DNA of 64,000 bases from Gymnopus androsaceus JB14 (taxonomy: Eukaryota > Basidiomycota > Agaricomycetes > Agaricales > Omphalotaceae): assembly GCA_009733575.1 (NCBI GenBank), contig ML769539.1, forward strand, positions 12,812-76,811, read 5' to 3'. This document shows, one piece after another, positions 11,246 through 23,568 of this stretch (within the stretch, counting starts at the first letter, position 1; every line of letters starts with the position of its first letter). The position numbers and the translations under genes were made by a program. The notes under the pieces were generated by a model, which saw only the letters and a list, made by a program, of their open reading frames with translations, was not told where the DNA came from and did no database searches.

Positions 11246-12050
11246 CGAGTGCGGCCCGGGTAAGTAGGCGGAAAGCCCAAGCTTCATGATCATTTCTCGA
11301 ATTTAATCTCTATTGTCCGATGAAATACTAGCCACTTCCCGCCTCGCTCATCGTCAAGGTAATTTACTCGTGCCAAGCGCTGGGACGAGTAATTCTGCTC
11401 TAGCAACACATAGATTCCGTCAGATATGCCAAGTAATTGTCTCTCAAAGGCCCTTCCCCACCATGCAAGTCAGGTATTGTTTTATAAGGTTTCCTGATGT
11501 ATGTAAACTCCTCCCCAGTCCTTGGGTTTTCTTTCTCGGAGCCATTTCAGCTCAAAGCAAGTTAATCCCTACGTTTTCCCGCTTTGTGCCGCATCCAACT
11601 ATAGCGCTCTGCATAGCAGATGTGACCGTCCTCCGCTTCAAGTATGCTGATGAAAACTTGTACATTACAGTTGTTTGAATGATGTTCAAAATTTTTTACT
11701 TGTTTTTGTTTCAATCTAAAGATAAACCACTGACGTTACCTCTAATAAGCATCTCGAGCAAGCAGAAGATATTCGAACAGCATTCCGAGGCCGTTCCGAG
11801 GTCTATTGCAAACGACTGTAAGCGAATGTGAATTGTTTGAACAAGAAAGCAATTCAAAAAACGAGTATAAAGAGGGTTTCACTAGTGATGCATATTCTTC
11901 AGTCCCCTTTCCTCCCTCCTCACTTTCTTACTTCGCTGTAGTTTGTAATCCCTACCCTTCTTTCCGCGAAAGAAATAATTTACGCTCTTTCATTCACTAG
12001 CAACTCTTTTCTCTCTCTTTCAATCACCTCCTCAGAACTACCAGTCAGAC
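11246..12050. other. Intergenic, no supported gene
   Basis: A 121-codon open frame at 11313-11678 has no recognisable domain and looks like chance. Pyrimidine-rich tracts at about 11905-12040 (ctcc, ttctctctctttc) probably mark the leader and promoter of the small secreted protein that starts at 12051. Confidence 0.5.
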
Positions 12051-12345
12051 ATGTTCTCCAAAGCTTTCGCGACCGTCTCTGCGCTCTTGGCCATCTCGGT
12101 GCAAATCAATGCACGCGCAATCATGACTCCTGATGTGGCCTTGACTATAGACACAAGCACCCCTATTGTCGCTGATGCTACTACTGGAACTTTCATCGCC
12201 AATGCCACCGACTTTAATGCGTACGATTGCATCTTTCCATACGTTGTTTTATTTTTTGCTCATCAAGGTTATGCTTCCTTTCAGATCCCGCTCTTTCACC
12301 GCGGAAGTAGACCCTGATGGTAAGGGAATGACCTTCAGAAAGTGA
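12051..12345 (+). CDS. Small secreted protein, 76 aa, possibly truncated
   Basis: Two exons, 12051-12220 and 12285-12345, with an intron GTACG...TTTCAG of 64 bp that keeps the frame. Residues 1-22 form a clear signal peptide (MFSKAFATVSALLAISVQIN, then ARA). The mature part is Thr/Asp-rich, with no Cys, and ends VDPDGKGMTFRK. The gene is unrecognised, but this is the architecture of basidiomycete small secreted proteins. The +1 frame after the stop stays open and reads KVTISQNGDA, so the natural protein may be longer and the stop at 12343-12345 may reflect a one-base loss. The pyrimidine-rich leader before the ATG is typical of well-expressed fungal genes. Confidence 0.6.
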
Positions 12346-12589
12346 CTATATCCCAGAACGGAGATGCTGTAAGTTAAATTTGACCTTTACCTTGTTTGTT
12401 GCTAAATTATGAGTGCTTACTTAGTGACCAGTGAAATTTGGAGCTATTCACCCGCGCGGGGCTAAAGCCCAGCCAGAACCCTTCAGTTGAACTAGTATTG
12501 TAAATTGACTTTTGTCTCTTGATTATGCTTACTCTATTTACTCTGAACTAGCCACAGCCTGAGTCTGGCTTATCCAAGACCACAAAGAA
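12346..12589. other. Intergenic 3' flank of the secreted protein
   Basis: No gene is seen. It contains the short open +1 continuation of the secreted protein and a small CG-rich patch (cccgcgcggggc, 12452-12463). Confidence 0.4.
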
Positions 12590-13270
12590 AACACGACAAG
12601 CCTGAGCATGCCAAAGTCGTAACTTTTCCTTCAATTCGAGTCTAACGAAACTCTAATAAGTATTTGAATCTCTGGGGTACTCGGCGCGCGGCTCGTGCAT
12701 TCCTTGCTGACCTCGAAATCCGTAGCACTAAGACTTCGAACAATGCTTTTACGGTAAATAATTAGTTACATGTGGTTTCTGTCATTCTTTGGGATTTTCT
12801 TCCATGCTCTAATCATTCAGTCTTGTTATACTTACTTTTGAGGTAAGGTCAAAGCGTTACTTAGCAAGGGCCGAGCTAAGCGCCTTCAAAGTACCATCTC
12901 GCGTTCTATTTTGCATTCTATTGGCGAGTACCATCTGATACTATATAATTGAGCTAGCTCCCATACAGTATTCACCTCTCGCCTTGAGCAACATCCATTA
13001 TGTCTAACTTTCAGGAAGAAGCCTCTAACAGTATCGCGAAGCTATCACCCCATCTCCATTGGAGGCCATCTCCAGAACTATGCGCACGACTACAACCACA
13101 ACAGCTACCGTCAAGAAACATCAGAAGCATTCCAAAGCCATAATTTTTTTATTTATTTTAAGTCCCTACTAATAACACTTGAAACTCCAGGGTACCCGCC
13201 CGCCTCGTGCACTCCTCGCTGACCTTGAATCCGCGGTGATGAAGCCCTCAATGTTGCCAAGCGCGGTGTA
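12590..13270 (+). repeat. Decayed tandem duplication, copy B with two X blocks
   Basis: A roughly 130 bp block occurs at about 12590-12725 and again at about 13120-13255. Shared landmarks are 'agcat.ccaaag', 'ggggtac/agggtac', 'ctcgtgca.tcct.gctgacct' and 'gaa.tccg'. Between them lies copy B of the gene-start flank (12750-12975) and a short frame beginning with the ATG at 13000 (MSNFQEEASNSIAK). The unit is thus about 530 bp long. The encoded protein is not recognised and all copies are broken. Confidence 0.6.
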
Positions 13271-13509
13271 ATGAGATGGATATGGGCCTGAACTGGGGAT
13301 ATGTGATTTCAAAAAGAAATCGGAGTATTTTACATACATCGATCCTAGTGCCAGTGATTCCTTGTTCTGCGGTACAATGAAAACTTAAAAGTTTTCAATT
13401 GGGGTTGTAGGCCTTGGAGCATTATTCACCGTTTCAGAGTGGATACCGACAAGACTGCAGAGAAGGAACAGGAAAAGTGCATGTTCTGAAAGAACTGTTC
13501 GCCCTCCAG

Positions 13510-13760
13510 AACTAAATGATGACCCGGCCTTAGCTCCTTACATCGTGGTCGCCGCGGAATTTACTTCCTCTGAAGCTCCTGGAGCCGCTTTCGATCCTGC
13601 GACACCAAAAGGGCTTACAATGAAGAAAGGCATGGGTAGTCGGGTAGCAAAGGAGTGCATCGAGAAGGGAATGTTGTTGTTAATGACGAGCGTGTATGAG
13701 ATGGTGAGGTTCATTCCGCCGTTGAATATCTTATGAAAAAGGGATGGGAGAGTTTTGAAA
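13510..13760 (+). pseudogene. Relic of 4-aminobutyrate aminotransferase C terminus
   Basis: The frame from about 13510 reads PELNDDPALAPYIVVAAEFT, then AFDPATPKGLT, GSRVAKECIEKGMLLL and TSVYEMVRFIPPLNI. This is the C-terminal strand-helix end of class III PLP-dependent GABA transaminases. The frame stops at 13734-13736, but the neighbouring frame continues with EKGMGEF, the start of the last family helix. None of the upstream catalytic part, including the PLP lysine, is present. It is a truncated and frameshifted remnant beside other broken duplications. Confidence 0.75.
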
Positions 13761-13912
13761 GTTGTTAAGTAGGGAAAAGTGAAGCGAGCTCACTCTGGAT
13801 GTAATACAAAATGTGCTAGTAGTAGTATTAGAAATGAAAAAGGCAAATTTCGGACAGAAATTACCAAGTAGGCTGTATAGCAGTCATCAACGGTTTTACA
13901 TAGACGTTTCTC

Positions 13913-13924
13913 AAAAAAAAAAAA
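13913..13924 (-). terminator. RNA polymerase III terminator of tRNA-Gly
   Basis: Run of 12 T on the minus strand starting 24 bp past the tRNA 3' end. A shorter T4 run lies closer, at 13937-13940. Confidence 0.7.
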
Positions 13925-13947
13925 GGCACGCACTGCAAAACAGGCCA

Positions 13948-14045
13948 TACACCGTTCGGGAATCGAACCCGAGCCGCTTGCTTCATGAAATAATCTCAAG
14001 TTCCATAATGGAAGGCAAGCATGATAACCACTTCACCAACGGTGT
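13948..14045 (-). tRNA. tRNA-Gly (anticodon TCC) with intron
   Basis: 98 nt on the minus strand fold into a full cloverleaf. The acceptor stem is ACACCGT paired to ACGGTGT, 7 of 7. The D arm has AGTGGTTA in its loop. The anticodon stem is CTTGC/GCAAG with loop CTTCCA, and the T arm is TCGGG-TTCGATT-CCCGA. A 26 nt intron sits one base 3' of the anticodon, the standard eukaryotic position, and removing it restores the stem. The discriminator base is A. The anticodon TCC reads GGA and GGG. Confidence 0.93.
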
Positions 14046-14939
14046 TACGAACTTAAGTTGAGTTACAGACACATCTCAAGTGACATTGCAACTCTTACCG
14101 AAAGGATCTCCACTCCAACAAGGATACTAGATTGATCTCAAGAGTCGAATGAATGGTGTAGGACTTGCACGCTCGTTACTAACTAGACAGGACCGCAGAG
14201 AACCCCGGACAGGAAGTGCCAATTTGCATTTGATTTACAGTTCCATGAGCTACACTATACTATACTACATACCAGTAGGGAAGCCAGATAGACAAATAGG
14301 CCGGAACCCTGATTCTTGGTGTTGGATGAGCGGGGAGAGAGGAGCGAGAGCCTGGAGACGCGAATGGCAGATTTTACAATTCAATTGATGTTTCGTACTA
14401 GCCTTATATATCATATGTTATATGTCAGTGCTAGTTTAATGGAGTTCCTTAGACTAAGTTCCGCCCTTTGGAAGGTTGCTGATTTTTCGGAGAAATTTCG
14501 TACTAGTACTTTCTTGCTTGAACAGCAGCTGACACCACCGTGACCGCCTTGACTAGCCTGTTCAATCAAAGCGTTTTATCCACCGGATAGGAGATAACAC
14601 CGCCGTCGCGCTCTGTGTTAGTGATATTCAGGCAGTAGACATAGATGTGCAATGGTGGTGATTATACCGTTAACCTCGACAGACCCGCTGTTACATCCAT
14701 AAACTCCGGGTCCGACGGCCATATGGACTGCTCACCAAAACGTCGACCAGCATGCGGACTCCGGAAGACCGGTCAATTATTCCGTCCTTAGGAGCATCAT
14801 TCTGCCGTCGCTTGCGGGCCTGCGGCAATTGGAAACTTGCTTTTTCTCTCTTAATCTGTGACCATCACCGTCTCCTCAAGAGAGATTAGTCTACGTCCTT
14901 GCCTTCCCCTCATTTTATTGGCACAGAATTATTTAAAAG
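14046..14939. other. Intergenic region upstream of the bZIP gene
   Basis: No gene is seen in 894 bp. Open frames at 14149 and 14316 have no family resemblance. The last 120 bp hold pyrimidine tracts and 'attatttaaaaga' directly before the bZIP start, presumably its promoter and leader. Confidence 0.5.
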
Positions 14940-15794
14940 ATGCCTTATTCCTTAGACGGACTTAACGTCGTCTATACGCATCAACCCGCTACAGATAACA
15001 ATGACCTATTATCTGGAGCACCCTCCCAAAGCGATCTGTCCCTCGAAATTTGGGACAGACTGCCATTCAACTTGGAAGATGGACAGGAACCAGAGGAAAA
15101 GTCTGATATGAAAAAGAGGAACGAGGGAGCAGAGGAAGCACGTAACGTCGAACAAGGACAGAGCTTTTCTGGATTTGATGGAAATATGTGGGGACAGCAG
15201 GCTCATCAGCCGTCTCAGCCTCACATTCCTTTTGCTCCTACTCTTCCTGGAAATGTCGATGCCCTGCAGCTTCTTCTGTCGACTCTCCTTCAGCAGCAGC
15301 AGGCAGCTCCCCAGCTCGCTAATCTATCCGTAGCCCAGCTGATGGCCCAGCAGCAGTCGCTAGGGATGCCTCCCAGCTTCCTTTCTGCGCCTTCACTGGC
15401 CCCGGCACCTGCACCTGCCCCGCAGACACGTTCCGCTCCTGAGGATGCTACACCTCCACCTCCTGCTAAACGTTCTCGTTCTCGTAAATCATCGGTCTCC
15501 GTCGCATTGGCTGAGACTCCCGAGTCCGTTGCTTCTCCGGAATCTAGTTCTGCCACCCCCCTGTCTGCTTCTGAAGACAAGCGTCGGCGGAACACTGCCG
15601 CTAGCGCTCGGTTCCGGCAGAAGAAGAAGGAACGCGAGGCTGCGTTGGAAGCCAAGGCGAAGGAGCTTCAGGACCAGGTTACTGGTCTCGAGAAAGAATG
15701 CGAGACTCTCAGACGAGAGAACAACTGGTTAAAGGGCTTGGTTGTTGGCGTGACAGGCGCAGGAGCTACTCAGAACACACAGGCGACGAACTAA
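14940..15794 (+). CDS. bZIP transcription factor, CYS3/MetR-like
   Basis: Intronless, 284 codons. The C terminus carries a bZIP domain at about residues 209-270. The basic region is EDKRRRNTAASARFRQKKK, with the NxxAAxxxR signature. Leucine-zipper heptads follow (ALEAKAKELQDQVTGLEKEC, then LRRENNWLKGLV). The NTAASARFR core and the ENxWLKGLV end match the fungal CYS3/MetR/Zip1 group, which activates sulfur-assimilation genes and responds to sulfur or cadmium in ascomycetes and fission yeast. The N-terminal two thirds are acidic, then Gln-rich (LLSTLLQQQQ) and Pro/Ala-rich, fitting an activation domain. A short nuclear-localisation-like run, AKRSRSRKSS, lies near residue 180. Target genes in this species are inferred only. 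Confidence 0.9.
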   Translation: MPYSLDGLNVVYTHQPATDNNDLLSGAPSQSDLSLEIWDRLPFNLEDGQEPEEKSDMKKRNEGAEEARNVEQGQSFSGFDGNMWGQQAHQPSQPHIPFAPTLPGNVDALQLLLSTLLQQQQAAPQLANLSVAQLMAQQQSLGMPPSFLSAPSLAPAPAPAPQTRSAPEDATPPPPAKRSRSRKSSVSVALAETPESVASPESSSATPLSASEDKRRRNTAASARFRQKKKEREAALEAKAKELQDQVTGLEKECETLRRENNWLKGLVVGVTGAGATQNTQATN

Positions 15795-16639
15795 CCAGGA
15801 GGATGGTCAGTTATTTCTCATAGCTTCTTCTCGATGTTTCTGATTGCCTTCTCGACTAGAAATTCTTACAACCTATCATTATTGTTGACGTACCAGACCA
15901 TCTACTTCATCTAACTGTATATGAATGTAAAGTATCCCCACATGTCTTTTTACATCATGCAGACCGTCTGTCGAATCATGCATTCTCCGTTCTCCTTAGG
16001 GCGGTTCTCATGCTGCCATTTGCACTGAAAACCCCAAATTGATGAAATAGCCAATCCTGTCAGATTGTCGGTTGTTCGTCCGACTTTCCACAGCTTTCCA
16101 CATATGTAAAGAACTAGACCCGGGTAGTTTGCCAAGCTTCTCACTCTCATGCTCCTATAGTGGCCAAGGGTATTCAGCGAGGAACATGAAGAACATGTTA
16201 CTTCAAGTCCGGTCCTTTGCTAATTAGGAGTCGTCCCTAGTAGTCCCTAGTGCGATTCTGTTACACTATACACTATATTCACATGTAGAACTGATCGACC
16301 TTGATAGTGGCTGATACACTAGCGTACCTTGTAGAATGGCAAAAAAGCGACTTGCGAGAAGAAACATTCGTGTAAACAAGTCAGCCGTTATATACCCTCT
16401 TCAGCTCTAGTACGAAGTGGCAAAGCCAGGTGATACGTCGAAGGATAGACTTTTATTCCACGTATGTAGTACATATATAGGTCTGTAGAACTTGGCGTGG
16501 AAGTGAGAAAACCGATGCATTTCAAAAATACCTCTATCATGAGAAGTGCACGAGGGGCGATCCCTTAGCTAGGCATAACGTCCCAAGAAAAATCCACCAC
16601 CGTACATGTGTAAAACATTGCCCGCACCCCTCAACCCTC
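15795..16639. other. Intergenic, 3' of the bZIP gene
   Basis: 845 bp with no supported gene. The first 150 bp are presumably the 3' UTR. Short direct repeats occur ('gtcgtccctagtagtcccta' near 16228). Confidence 0.5.
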
Positions 16640-16930
16640 ATCCTCGTATGCCATGCTCGGACCAAACAACACCGTATCCCTACTTACAACTTCCGACATC
16701 GTTCCGAACGGCTCGCTCGAGTGAAAATCCCGGTGTTCTCCATATCAAAAGTGATATTGGAAGGTTTCAAGTCCAGATGTACGGTCCGATGTTGGTGAGG
16801 GAATTGAACAGCTTTACGATAGCTGTTCTGTCAGTCAAAGTGTCAGCTCGACCAGTACTGTAAAGTCTTGATTAGGTGCGCGAGATAATGAAGGTCCAAA
16901 GCCAGGCATGACGAGGAGGATTTACGATTT
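16640..16930 (-). pseudogene. Protein kinase catalytic-loop relic
   Basis: On the minus strand the frame through 16741-16800 reads PHQHRTVHLDLKPSNITFDM. It contains the kinase subdomain VI signature [LIV]H-x-D-[LIV]-K-x-x-N-[LIV]. Just upstream, one frame over, LTEQLS is followed by KAVQF, the usual helix before that loop. A single extra base near 16816 separates the two frames. Still further upstream a readable LVMPGFGPSLSRA stretch could belong to the hinge region. Downstream the frame stops after about 19 residues, with no DFG or APE motif found. A broken or deleted kinase gene is the best reading; a poorly resolved intron-rich gene is possible. Confidence 0.5.
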
Positions 16931-19720
<2,790 letters not shown>

Positions 19721-20450
19721 AATCAACCAAATCTAACCTCTAGGAAAGTTTTCGAGTATAATCGAGTATAAATGAATCACATAGAACAGTATCGAATTAC
19801 TTATATCACAAAACAAATTGTACAATGATAGGTGTATTTTTCGCTGTGGAATTTTACTGAATGCTGAAAGAGTAGCTTCCTAATTGCTGATTCAGGGCCG
19901 CTCGTACAAACTGTCTCGGCCTCCTGCCTACAGTGCATTTATCCATTTATTACGCGGGATAGATGGATATTCATCTCATCAAGCAATTTGCGTCCAAGAG
20001 GGCTCAACGCGTGCGATGCACTCCCTTCTATCATCGAGCAACAATAACTTATTAGAGAAATTATCCGTTGTCGAGCTCGGAAGCTCATCCCGATGGATCC
20101 CGATCGTATTGGTACATAGGATCCCGGTTCTGGTGCTAGCTGTTGAAACAGGCTTCAGAGCTCAGAGGAACAACTTGTATTCCGGTTGACCCCTACATGA
20201 CGGTCGTAAGAGAGGGCAAACCGTGGGGCCGATTTGCCAGGTTCCGTCGGTCGATAATAATCAAATTTCTTAGCCCTGCAATAGACTCGAGCCAGTAGCT
20301 TCGGTTGATGACAGTCGATCAAAGGCGCCAGCGAAGATTCCGCACATCACGTCTCTGCAGCAGTGAGTGTTTAAAAGCTACCTTGGACGACAAAATACAC
20401 ATAATCTCTTTCCTTCCAGGCTTTCACTACCGAAATCTGCTCTCCCAACC
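19721..20450. other. Intergenic between PGI and the secreted protein
   Basis: No supported gene. The 3' flank of PGI is AT-rich. A pyrimidine-rich leader (ctctttccttccaggctttc) precedes the ATG at 20451. Confidence 0.5.
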
Positions 20451-21069
20451 ATGCTTGACTTCACTTCCGCCTTTGTTCTCTCCATCCTTGCATTCAGTTC
20501 CGTTGTGAAAGCCCAAAACATGGTGGCTATTTCATGGAACTCCACTTCGCCTTACGGACAGTCGCAGGGTAACTTTTCCCTCGTTGAATCGACCTACGGA
20601 TATGCTATGACTTTCAGCGATAGCACCAGCAATCTTACTGGGATATACTCTGAAGAGTTTGGTTCGGTTGTGCAGCACTGTCCTGTGATTGGATACGTCG
20701 CTGCTCTCATCCCTGTGGCTGGCATTACCCCTGCCACTTATGTGCTCCAGTGGGTGGACCCAACCACATCCTTGCCGGAAGGATCCTCCACCACTAGCAT
20801 TGTACCTGCTACTGGAGGATTCGTCTCGACTGTAAGTCTGATACTGGTATTGATCCACTAGAAGCTAAACACTGTTAGCAGTTGGGTTCTGGAATTTTCA
20901 CGGAGGTCGAGGTCGGTGGCAGCCCTGTGGTGTGTCTGAAATGTTGCGCAGTGTTCTTCCTACTGACTCCCAACTCTAGTTTGCCTGGGTTGAAGAAACG
21001 GCCGAAGAACATGGTGATGTCCAGGCCTGGATTGATACTACACCCATTACTTCGGACGCTTGCAGTTAA
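20451..21069 (+). CDS. Secreted hypothetical protein
   Basis: Three exons, about 20451-20829, 20881-20928 and 20981-21069, with GT-AG introns that keep frame and give a protein of about 170 residues. Residues 1-20 are a signal peptide (MLDFTSAFVLSILAFSSVVKA). The mature part starts QNMVAISWNSTSPYG and is rich in Ser/Thr/Val, with N-glycosylation sites (NST, NFS, NLT). It ends VQAWIDTTPITSDACS, carrying one of its few cysteines. No catalytic domain is recognised. It fits the large class of lineage-specific basidiomycete secreted proteins. Confidence 0.7.
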
Positions 21070-21150
21070 TCAATCTCATACAGAATTTCTAGTACTTGGC
21101 TTGCGAATGTAACACACTCTCCTTCGCCTACCATTACTATTACACTAGCT

Positions 21151-21862
21151 TTAACTTGGAGAACCAACCGTATCAGAGCGATCTAACATTGTAAGTAACT
21201 TTCGGAGCTCCTCCTCCATCTCTCTAAGCTTTACAAGCTTTTCGAGTTGGTTTTTTTCAAGATGCTCCCCTTGATCCTTTCGAATCTGCAACATTCGTGC
21301 CTCCTTCACCTTCCGCTCCAACTTCCTTTTGCTTTTGTCAAGCTCCTGTTCTTCGTGCATTCTGATCTTCACCTCCGGGAGAGCTTCGATTTGCTTTTCG
21401 GAATCCTCCGCCCAATTCAAACCAATCCCCGTTGCCCTCCGTCTTTCATTCAGTTCAGTTCCACTCACTCGATTGCGCCAATTTGAGCCATAAAGGGCCT
21501 TACACTCGGCCTCTGTTCGATAGCGCAGGATATCATAGTGGCTAGCCCTGGTACATGCCTCATCCCGTTCCGTGTGGTTTCTCCCGGTGAAGACGATTTT
21601 CCCTCCACGACTCTCGAACCAGCGCAAGCGCGAGGGAAAGGTCTTTGCCTGATTGTGATGCAGGTAGACTGTGAGGCGGTCGATGCCGACCCGGGGAATG
21701 AGGTAGGTGAGGGCTTCACTGTCGATCCCTAATGAAGGACCCAATGCAAAGTGATGTCCTTGGGCGATGGCTTCGTCGATACGAGCTTGGTAGTGTGCTC
21801 GGAAGTAGATGGGTCCACCGGTATTGAGGACCAGAAATGAAGGCAACAAGTTTGGAGGTCAT
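21151..21862 (-). CDS. Conserved fungal protein of unknown function
   Basis: About 232 codons. The first half looks like an alpha/beta nucleotide-binding fold: FLVLNTGGPIYFRAHY, then HHFALGPSLGIDSEALTYL and HHNQAKTFPSRL. The last 80 residues are a highly charged helix (EEQELDKSKRKLERKVKEA, then KLVKLREMEEELRKLL), probably a coiled coil. The only nearby ATG (21860-21862, MTSKL) is one frame away from the conserved FLVLNTGGPIYF block, with a TGA just upstream in the conserved frame. The start is therefore disrupted by an apparent one-base change near 21845. I do not recognise a named family. Confidence 0.55.
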
Positions 21863-23568
21863 GATATCGATTCTCGATTCTGAGGGGTCAAAAGTGGTCC
21901 AGAAACAAAAACAAATAAGTATGAGGATAAAGGATGGAATGAGTCAATTCCCGTCGCCTGAGCACTGGTTCGCGCCTAGTTCGCGACGCGCGTTTTTTTT
22001 GGGGCTCTTTTATTGCGTGCGTACAGGTAAGACTAAGTACCAAGACACGCGGAGATGCATAGGCGCATCTCCACTCTATGTAGTGTATGTATTGAGAAAG
22101 GTCTTTTGGGGGTCAGTAAAGCTACAGGTAGTGTTTGTAGGTATTGCGAATCCCGGACGCGCGTATTGATGGCATATGTCCTGTTTAAGCCCCCCATCTC
22201 GAAAATTACCCCTATGCTCAACCTATACTTTCTTCAAGTACCCCATGTCCGAATCAGATGAAACTGAGCTATTCAATCCGAAGTACGTTTTACTAAATAG
22301 TAGTAAGTAGAGTTATACACAGCGTGGTATTAAAAACTTAACTATTCAGATTTCTGTCCAAGTTCAAAGGCCTTCTCACCTAGGAAAGAAAAAGGATCCT
22401 ATGCGATATCGCTGAAGTAGCTGGTTTTTAACGTTGGGTGTATCTCGAGCCTGAGGACCCGTTGTGCGAGGTGGAAGTCGGCTATTTGAACTGGTTCCAA
22501 CCCACGTATGAAGATTATCAAGGGCCCGACAACGTAGGTTATATGAATCTCTCATTTGGGAGGAATTAAAGGCTCATGGCACATGTCTGGGCCACTTTTC
22601 AAGTTTTCAAGTTGGCACATGTGAGGGATAGATAAGGCGGCGCCACCACCTTTTGTGTGGTGTTTTGACGTAGTGAATTAAAAGATTGCATCGAACCTAA
22701 AAGGCCTTCACACAGGCTTATCTTCAGGAGAAAGAGTATGAAGCGTCCTCTAATGATCTTTCAGAGAGCAAGGATAGGTGGGGGCGGGAGCTCATAGGCT
22801 AGGTCTGGACGGGACAGCGCGAGGACTCCGAATCGGGAAAACCGGCGAAGATCACCTAATTGCGCTCTCAGAAGAGCTCGATGACAATGGACAACCCGTC
22901 CCTAATTTTTTTCCCCTGACTGTGGCTATGATCATGGCGAACAGATCATGACTTTCATCGGAATGAAGCAGAAATCAGAAAAAAGTAAACCAGTCGGACT
23001 GTCAAAGTCGGAGATGGATAGGTCGGGGATTTGGATGTACAAAAGGAGAGGTGAAGCGGAGGAATGAACAAGCTGATGCTAAAAAAAGCCTTGTCTCTCG
23101 AGAATGCGGTGAAGGAAGAGGGGAAATATGGTCTTGAGAAGACATCAGGATTCACAGAGAATCAAAGAGGAACAGGATATCAAGTGCGAAGATGACAGAG
23201 CCACCGGGATTAAACGACGAGAAATCACCCGTGGTCGCAGGTAGTTCCAAAAGAATAAAGAGAGAGTAGACCATAGAACTCCTTTCTGTTGTACCAACTC
23301 GCAAGTAGAAAGCATATCGGCTTCCCTGTTCCCAGAAATCGGATGTGCGAGCTATCAGCGTTAGAGCCTGGCTCTGACGGTCTTGTCATTATTTATCTAA
23401 GGTTCCAAACCACCTCTTTGAGGTATCCTTGTTAACGATCAGCAACGTATATTCGACTTGATTGGCCGCTTGGTGACGCGTCCGAAACTAATGCAGTACT
23501 TATATGGTCCTCAATGGCATCCGTTCACCTGATTCTGATCAGCAGCGATTTCGGCTACAGTAATACGA
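21863..23568. other. 1.7 kb intergenic with one unexplained open stretch
   Basis: No complete gene is seen. At 22431-22569 (plus) a 46-codon frame reads like coding DNA (YLEPEDPLCEVEVGYLNWF) without a start or recognised family, bounded by stops. It could be an exon fragment. The rest shows nothing on either strand. Confidence 0.45.

Noticed and set aside
10488..11280. Open frames of 77-108 codons in the foldback element
   Set aside because: They are near-mirror copies on opposite strands created by the palindrome, with no transposase motif.
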